Below are positions 58,132-64,000 of a stretch of 64,000 bases of DNA, in pieces. Both the position numbers and the translations under genes were made by a program. This stretch comes from Vitellaria paradoxa (taxonomy: Eukaryota > Streptophyta > Magnoliopsida > Ericales > Sapotaceae). Under the pieces are notes generated by a model. That model saw only the letters and a program-made list of their open reading frames with translations. It searched no databases and was not told the DNA's origin. How positions within the stretch are numbered: the first letter of the stretch is position 1; the number at the start of each line of letters is the position of its first letter. The DNA is taken from contig CM034233.1 of NCBI GenBank assembly GCA_019916065.1, positions 36,496,862 through 36,560,861 of the forward strand, written 5' to 3'.

Positions 58132-58612
58132 GGGTGTGTTTTTTGCACAAAAATTTGGTGAAAATATCTAAAAATTTCTATTACATTTTTACACATTCTT
58201 ACCTTCTCAAACTTAAAAAAAAGTTCAATACCTTTACAAAAAAGTCGATAACTAGAATTCGGTTAGTAAAATAATAAAAAGTTTTCGCTATTCTCGCCAT
58301 GGACTCCCAAACTACCCAATGAAATACACTTTGACTATTTTTTGGAAGTTGTAGAAACCGTTCCAATAGATTCACACAGCCACCTGCCATGTAAACGAAT
58401 TATAGAAACCATTTCGACGTAATACAATGCAAAAAATTCATAACTGATACAAAATTTTGAATCCGTCTAAACAGAAATCCAATCCGTCAGAACGAAAATC
58501 TTACTGTTCATGTCCAAAAAACACGATTTGAGATGTATGCACCAAACGTAAAAAATTTTTTAAATCATATTTTATCTCACTTTTATCTCACTTTTTATCA
58601 CTCCAAACACAC
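58132..58612. mobile_element. MITE, first of two adjacent copies
   Basis: The ends GGGTGTGTTTTTTGCAC and ATCACTCCAAACACAC are imperfect inverse partners. Interior landmarks (TTACACATTCTTACCTTCTC, GTTCAATACCTTTA, TCGATAACTAGA, GTAGAAACCGTT, AATCCGTCTAAACAGAAAT) recur in the same order in the next copy. It is non-coding. GTTTGG-type ends suggest hAT, but the duplication is unclear (possibly TTATAT). Confidence 0.6.
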
Positions 58613-58618
58613 TTATAT

Positions 58619-59090
58619 GGGTGGGTTTGGCACACTAAATTTTGATGAAAATCTCTGAAAACCTCTGAAAATCTCTATACATTTTTACACATTCCCGCCT
58701 TCTCAAAATTCAAAAAAGTTCAATACCTTTAAAAAAAAAAATCGATAACTAGAGTTCGATTAATCAAATAGCAAAATTTTTTTTACTATTCTCACCGTGA
58801 ACTTTCAAGTTACTAAATGACACCCACTTTGACTTTTTTTGTAGGTTCGTAGAAACCGTTCTAACGAATTGTAGAAACCGTTAAAACGGATTCGCGCGGT
58901 CAATTTTTGTCCAAATGATTTCCATAATTCATTTGGACAAATTGTTTTGAATCCGTCTAAACAGAAATTCAATCTGTCCAAACAGAAATCTTACTATTTA
59001 TCTTAAAAAATATAATTTGAAATATGTATGCTAAACGTAAAAAGTTCTTTCAAATTATATTTTATATCATTTTTATCACTCCAAACTTAG
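58619..59090. mobile_element. MITE, second adjacent copy, next to the gene leader
   Basis: It is the same family and orientation as 58132-58612, about 80% similar by eye. It starts GGGTGGGTTTGGCACAC and ends ATCACTCCAAACTTAG. Only six bases separate the two copies. The right end is about 100 bases from the CT-rich leader of the host gene, so it forms much of the proximal upstream region. Confidence 0.6.
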
Positions 59091-59571
59091 TTAATACGAC
59101 AAATTTGTATATCGTACGGATTTATTTACGGATCGACGGTGTCCTCGTCGTTGACTATTTATTTATTTTTGAGGCCTTAGGCGAATCTCCTCTCTCTCTC
59201 TCTCTCTCTCTCTCTTATCTTCCTCCTCGAACGTCTTTGTCTGGAACGGGTTCTCTTCTGCAGCAGCAAATTCATGGAGAATTCGTCTTCTCTTAAGTTC
59301 AATCCCGTTTACCTTCATCCAAAACTGTCCAGGCTAAGATTCTGATTTCATATGATGTGGGTAAAATTGTAGGTTAGGTTTCTCAATTTGTCATTCTCAG
59401 TCAGGTGGTTCATTCGATTCAAGTAGTAACGTTCCATCCAAATCGGTATCGTACTGGTTTTCTAAGGTTTTTGAACACCTAACAATTACCGTGCCTCTGA
59501 ATTCATGTTTACCAGCGTATTTCATGCGGTTATTGTGCCAGTGGGGTCTTTTAACTTTCCTTCACTGATAA
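59091..59571 (+). promoter_or_regulatory. Proximal promoter and 5' leader of the SMP/C2 gene
   Basis: A perfect CT repeat at about 59187-59214 followed by TTATCTTCCTCCTCG is typical of plant transcription starts and 5' leaders. GATTCAAGTAG and other short words carry no clear meaning. An upstream ATG at 59024 opens a 90-codon frame across the CT repeat, but it begins in the MITE and is not conserved-looking. The exact transcription start is unknown. Confidence 0.5.
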
Positions 59572-60419
59572 ATGATGTTGCAATCAAGTCCTGCTAATTG
59601 CAACTACTCTCAGTTTTTTCACATTTCGCGGTGCCCGTGCAAACTCGGCGATGATATACTACCTAGTCGAGGCAACTTTAATTTCCCATTGATCGTCGGT
59701 TGTCTCAGAATAAAAAAAAGAAGTAAAATACTAATCGGAAATCTCGCCCGCAAGAATTCTCGGCGACCATGGATTCTTCGGGCATGTGTGGTTCCAACTG
59801 ACGGCGGAAACCATAATTTGAACTTAGAATTTGCAAATGCTACGACAAGGGGAGCACAAAATTTTGTGGTAAAGAGCTTTGCGGATGAATTGGATAATGG
59901 ACGATTGCCTCAAGAAGCCACGCATATTGGGATGGCTTCAAATTTTACTAACTATCGAGAAGACCCTATTGTAGATAAGCTAAGGACGCAGCTAGGAGTC
60001 GTACATCCTATCCCGTCTCCTCCAGTTAATCGGAATATTGTAGGGTTGTTCGTCTTCTTTTTCTTTGTTGGGGTTGCTTTTGATAAAGTTTGGTCATCGA
60101 GGAAGAGGAATCAATCAGGCGGTGAGGTTCGGCCAGGTACTTGGCCTCAGGTTCCCACGAGCTTTTCTTTGTTCCTTGAGAAGGATTTGCAAAGGAAAGA
60201 GTCCGTGGAATGGGTAAACATGGTTTTGGGGAAGTTGTGGAAGGTCTATAGGGCTGGAATTGAGAATTGGATCATTGGGTTGCTTCAGCCAGTCATTGAT
60301 GATCTAAAGAAACCTGATTATGTGCAGAGAGTTGAAGTAAAGCAGTTTTCATTGGGAGATGAACCATTGTCAGTTCGGAATGTTGAACGCAGAACTTCAC
60401 GCGGTGTCAATGATTTGCA
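59572..60419 (+). CDS. SMP/C2-domain lipid-binding protein, NTMC2T5-like, first exon
   Basis: The exon encodes 282 residues plus two bases. Residues 1-70 are basic and Ser/Arg-rich, like a plastid transit peptide. Residues 155-171 (NIVGLFVFFFFVGVAFD) form one membrane segment. From about residue 211 (SVEWVNMVLGKLWKVYR) an SMP lipid-transfer domain begins and runs to the exon end (VERRTSRGVNDLQ). This layout matches Arabidopsis NTMC2T5 proteins, whose C2 domain lies in later exons outside this window. The start is the first of two adjacent ATGs and both are in frame. The donor GTAAGT at 60420 fits a phase-2 junction. No breaks are seen, so the gene is probably functional. Confidence 0.8.
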
Positions 60420-61189
60420 GTAAGTTATTCTAAGAATTTCTAGTCCTTTTTTTTATTACGTCCTTTGCTTCTTCAGTTCTTGCTTGAGGCTTTGTGACTT
60501 AACTTTCAATTTTTGTGTTTTTGTTTTGGATTGAATGGAGAAACTTGAAAGACTTTTCAAGAATCTTTTTGTATTCTGAATTGTATGAATATGATGATGA
60601 CTATGACCAAATATGCAATGAAAATGCCAGTCCACATTTTGTAATATTCAGTTAATTATTACTTTGTTTCTTCTTGTCAAAGGGAAATAGATGGTGGAGA
60701 AAGGCATTAAAATAGCAGGTCTCTTCAGTATAAAACTCTTGGAGGTTTAGATTCGATGTAATTAGTTCTATTCCCTTTATTGGAGATTTGTCTCCATAAT
60801 CTTTACTTTTCCTTTCTGTTTCTTAATTTTATCATGTAAGCGGGTGGCGTCCTCTAGATACCTTATCTAATAAATCTTTTTTTATTCATAGAAAGAGAAT
60901 ATTTTATTTTTACATTGATATAGAAGCTTAGGTGAAAATGAAAAGGTTTCATCAATGCCATACTCTTCTAGTGAAATTGAAATGGAAATGAAAAGATTTA
61001 CACATATTTTTCTTATTAATTTCAAGTTCTTGCAATGTGTGAATTTTTATAGTTATTAGAAGATCCAAAATCCCCAACTAGTTTGGGATTAAGGTTTTGT
61101 TAAGTTGAATATTAAATGATCCAAAATAGATATCCTACAAAAATTCTCAACCTTAAAGGATTTCAAAATTTCTCAAACCTAGTGAAATT

Positions 61190-61428
61190 TAGGTTGCGAT
61201 TGGGAAGCATAGCTTGCTTCTTAGCTTTTGGCTTTTTCTGAGATGACCAAATTTATCGTCTTATATTTTAAAATTCTTTCAAACCATGAAGGACAAAAAT
61301 GTCAAATTGACAAATAGCTAAAAAGCTAGCCTTTTCTCCTTCCCAACACAAAAAGCTAACTTTTAGTAGTTTCTAGTAGCTAGTGATAAAAAAAGTTAGG
61401 TTTTTTTCTTTTCCAAACTAAGCCTTAC
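61190..61428. mobile_element. hAT-like MITE, second copy of the family at 48499
   Basis: The ends TAGGTTGCGATTGGGAAG and TTTCCAAACTAAGCCTTA pair imperfectly. It shares AGCTTTTGGCTTTTTCTGA/AAATGATCAAAATTAC-type order and the CTTCCCAACACAAAAAGCTAAC and AGTAGCTAGT phrases with the copy at 48499-48797, but has no long A run. It lies inside the intron of the SMP/C2 gene. Confidence 0.55.
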
Positions 61429-62459
61429 AATTAGAAGACTTTCCCAGAACAACTATAATGTAATTATGATAGCCAAACACTTGGAACCGTCAGGATCAGA
61501 TGATTCACATTTGGCTATGCTGATTACATTAATCCATTATATTAAGGCCACTAGATAAACAAGTTGAAAATATTGAGGAAGTCATCTTCTGTAAGGTACA
61601 TTATAATTTAAACGTGATGTTATTGTAATTAGCGATACACCCTAAGATAGTTGAATACACTATATTCCCATTCAACGCTAGTCAAAAGTGATGCATAATT
61701 AGAGAGGAAGAGGAAAAAGTAATGATATCATAGACTTGTAGTAGGAAAAGAATTGCCTGATCCCCGTTTGTTTATTTTGATTGATATGGAAGGAGAGATA
61801 TAGAAGAATTTTTGGGGAAAACTGTGATGCCGTTATACAGATTGAAAAGCTTGTTTTTGTCTATTTTGTATAGTTGGCTAAGAGTGGGTATTGTGCCAGA
61901 TGTGAATTCAGTCTTACTTTTTATGAGAGTACCATGATTTAGCTTAGGAGAGAGGGTTATTATGTAGGTTGGCATTTTCTTAATGCCAGCTATTTTTCTT
62001 TCCTTTAATAAAATTGTCTTAATATATAAGAAAGAGGGAGTGAACTCTTGTAAGAATTTATGAATCAAAACGGTAAAGATTTCATGACAAAACTTCTACT
62101 GGGTGTAGTTATATGATTCTACTCATAGTCCCTTAAATTAGGTCAAGTACTAATGATGCCATGTAGTTAACTGTTTCATGCTTTTTGCCAGATGAAACTT
62201 TCCCAAAAGGTCTTGTGAAGAGGTCTAATCTGACTTTGATGATATAGGGACTGCATATGGCATTATTAGTATGTGACTCTTAATTACCAAGTATCTCACA
62301 GGAGTACTATACATTGGGTGTTCTTTATTTTATCATGCAATAAAATACTATTAGCTAATTTTTCTTGATTTTCTCCTATTCTGTCCATAAGGAGCATGGC
62401 TGATTGAATGCCCACCACCCTGTATTAAGTCTCTTTTCATTTAGAAGTTGACTGAAGCT

Positions 62460-62737
62460 TGTTGGAAAATAGAAAAGATATTCGGCAGTGACTGTTGTAA
62501 TTAGGCTGATTGAATAGCTGTAATTAGTAACTGTAGTTGAGAAAAAGGGAGAGATTGAAATTGAATTCTCTCGTCTCCCTTGCATATTATTTATAATGAA
62601 AGTTTACATCAAATTAGGAAATAGGAAACTAGGAAATTAGGAAACCAAATCAATCACTCCTATATGCTAAACAATCACATCTATATTCTAAGGAAATTAA
62701 GCATATATTCTAATATATATGTTTCTATATTCTAACA
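62460..62737 (-). repeat. 3' LTR of an intronic Ty1/copia element (278 bp)
   Basis: On the minus strand it starts TGTTAGAATATAG directly after a GAGGGGGCG purine tract and ends TTTTCCAACA. CATTATAAATAATATGC inside it looks like a TATA region. AAGCT (62455-62459) is the expected duplication; the other copy is outside the window. Short LTRs suit compact copia lineages. Confidence 0.75.
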
Positions 62738-62744
62738 CGCCCCC

Positions 62745-64000
62745 TCAAGCTGGAGCATATAAGTCAAAAATGCCCAGCTTGGATATGAAACTCTGAAATG
62801 CAGAACGAGATAATGGCTTGGTGAGAAGATCGGCCAGCTGAGAAGAGGAGCGAACAAATGGAGTACTCAACTCCTTGCGGAGCAGCAAATCACGTATAAA
62901 ATGACAATCAACCTCAATATGTTTTGTACGCTCGTGAAACACAGGATTATTGGCAATAAAGATAGCAGCTTGATTATCACAATGCATTTCCATAGGAGCA
63001 GGAACTTCAATACCAAAATCCCGAAGAAGTGACCGAACCCAGAGCATTTCAGACGCAGTGTGAGCTATAGCACGATACTCAGCTTCAGCACTAGAACGAG
63101 CCACAACCTGTTGTTTCTTACTACGCCATGTAACTAAATTACCACCAACAAAGGTACAATAACCCGAGGTGGAACGCCGATCATTCCGATTACCAGCCCA
63201 ATCAGCATCACTATAACCAGTAACACTTAAGGAGGAAGAGGAACGATACAAAAGTCCACGTGCTGGAGAATGCTTCAAATATCGTAGAATCCGACACACA
63301 GTCTCAAAATGCGGAAGACGAGGACTATGCATAAATTGGCTGACTACCCCCACAGCATAAGTGATGTCAGGACGAGTAACAGTGAGATAAATGAGCTTGC
63401 CCACAAGTCGACGGTAACGACCCACATCAGAAAATGGCTTGCCCGAAGTAGCATCTAACTTAGTAGATGGGTCCATAGGAGTATCAGCAGGACGGGCACC
63501 GAGTAGACCAGTGTCAGAGAGTAAATCCAGCACATACTTACGTTGACAGAGGGAGATGCCTTGTGAAGAGTGGGCAATTTCAATTCCAAGAAAGTAACGA
63601 AGTCGACCCAAATCCTTGGTATGAAATTGAGTAGCAAGATACTGTTTCAAATCCACAATACCCGTGATATCATCACCAGAAATAATAATGTCATCAACAT
63701 AGACAATTAATATAATAGTGCCAGAAGATTGTCGTTGTACAAAGACTGAATGATCAGCAGTAGAACGAGTATACCCAATATCAAGGAGAACAGAGCTGAA
63801 ACGATCAAACCAAGCCCTAGGAGATTGTTTCAGACCATATAAAGCACGCTGTAAACGACACACAAGATGCTCACTACCAGGGATACTATAACCAGGAGGT
63901 TGATCCATATAGACTTCTTCTTGTAGTTCTCCATGGAGGAATGCATTCTTAATATCAAGCTGATGTAGAGGCCAAGAACGACTTGCAGCAACAGCAAGAA
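62745..64000 (-). CDS. Ty1/copia polyprotein, RT and RNase H, apparently intact (partial)
   Basis: The frame is open from the window edge to the stop at 62745, more than 415 codons without a break. RT blocks in order are LDIKNAFLHGEL (63940-63975, first catalytic Asp), CRLQRALYGLKQSPRAW, LIVYVDDIIISGDD (YVDD near 63690) and KDLGRLRYFLGIEI. RNase H has SDADWAGNRNDRRSTSGY, VARSSAEAEYRA and HCDNQAAIFIANNP, with all acidic catalytic residues. It ends LGIFDLYAPA. The polypurine tract and LTR follow at once. The gag, protease and integrase parts lie right of the window. The open frame suggests a young insertion in the intron of the SMP/C2 gene. Confidence 0.85.
   Translation of the reverse strand, partial: LAVAASRSWPLHQLDIKNAFLHGELQEEVYMDQPPGYSIPGSEHLVCRLQRALYGLKQSPRAWFDRFSSVLLDIGYTRSTADHSVFVQRQSSGTIILIVYVDDIIISGDDITGIVDLKQYLATQFHTKDLGRLRYFLGIEIAHSSQGISLCQRKYVLDLLSDTGLLGARPADTPMDPSTKLDATSGKPFSDVGRYRRLVGKLIYLTVTRPDITYAVGVVSQFMHSPRLPHFETVCRILRYLKHSPARGLLYRSSSSLSVTGYSDADWAGNRNDRRSTSGYCTFVGGNLVTWRSKKQQVVARSSAEAEYRAIAHTASEMLWVRSLLRDFGIEVPAPMEMHCDNQAAIFIANNPVFHERTKHIEVDCHFIRDLLLRKELSTPFVRSSSQLADLLTKPLSRSAFQSFISKLGIFDLYAPA

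Larger units (their letters stand above)
60420..64000 (+). other. First intron of the SMP/C2 gene (continues beyond window)
   Basis: It begins GTAAGTTATTC, a strong plant donor, right after the SMP-coding exon. The rest of the SMP domain and the C2 domain are not found in the remaining 3.6 kb, so no second exon is in the window. The intron contains a MITE (61190-61428) and an antisense copia element from 62460. Stretches 60420-61189 and 61429-62459 are T-rich without other features; a minus-strand frame at 61772-62068 is not supported. Confidence 0.65.

Noticed and set aside
59024..59296. 90-codon frame upstream of the SMP/C2 gene
   Set aside because: It begins in a MITE and runs through the CT repeat; the Ser-Leu run is a microsatellite translation.
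61772..62068. 98-codon minus-strand frame in the intron
   Set aside because: No motif or neighbour support; it probably occurs by chance in AT-rich intron DNA.

Overview
This is nuclear DNA from a dicotyledonous flowering plant. It is AT-rich, almost entirely dispersed repeats, and holds one recognisable host gene at the right end. No rRNA or tRNA gene, CRISPR array, operon or prokaryotic signal is visible. All assignments come from reading motifs, element ends and target-site duplications (TSDs) by eye; no database search was run.

Region 1 to 37285 is a deep nest of Ty3/gypsy LTR retrotransposons. The host is a minus-strand Tat/Ogre-type element, here called C. Its left LTR runs from beyond the window to 22949, its interior is 22950-30548 and its right LTR is 30549-37285. 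C keeps a decayed gag but no pol, so it is probably non-autonomous. Its left LTR contains a plus-strand Athila-type element B (to 14484), which itself holds a minus-strand Athila-type element A (ending 1808) and a 2.75-kb solo LTR (8191-10942, TSD TGCCA). The same LTR also holds element D, a chromovirus-like gypsy copy (15239-21857), whose reverse transcriptase is split by another solo LTR (17551-19259, TSD AGATG). The right LTR of C holds a 4.3-kb solo LTR of its own family, E (32620-36904, TSD TCCTT).

Region 37286-45450 holds two older broken elements. F is a minus-strand Ty1/copia reverse transcriptase, cut by C and by a solo LTR (37360-39316, TSD ATGAG). G is a plus-strand gypsy gag/protease/early pol, cut by a solo-LTR-like element (42807-45103) that carries a more GC-rich segment resembling plant mitochondrial DNA.

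Region 45450-59100 is rich in DNA transposons: a PIF/Harbinger-like MITE, a long-TIR element, a hAT-like MITE, and a 7.5-kb element with GGTAA-type ends and an exact 10-bp duplication (49879-57395). Inside that last element is a near full-length but decayed endogenous pararetrovirus (Caulimoviridae, solendovirus/cavemovirus-like order), with coat, movement, protease/RT/RNase H and a downstream ORF, all on the minus strand. Two adjacent copies of another MITE family follow.

Region 59100-64000 is the start of a real gene: a CT-rich leader, then a first coding exon (59572-60419) of a plastid-type SMP/C2 protein like Arabidopsis NTMC2T5. Its first intron begins with GTAAGT and runs past the window end. 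The intron holds a MITE and an apparently intact Ty1/copia element in antisense orientation.
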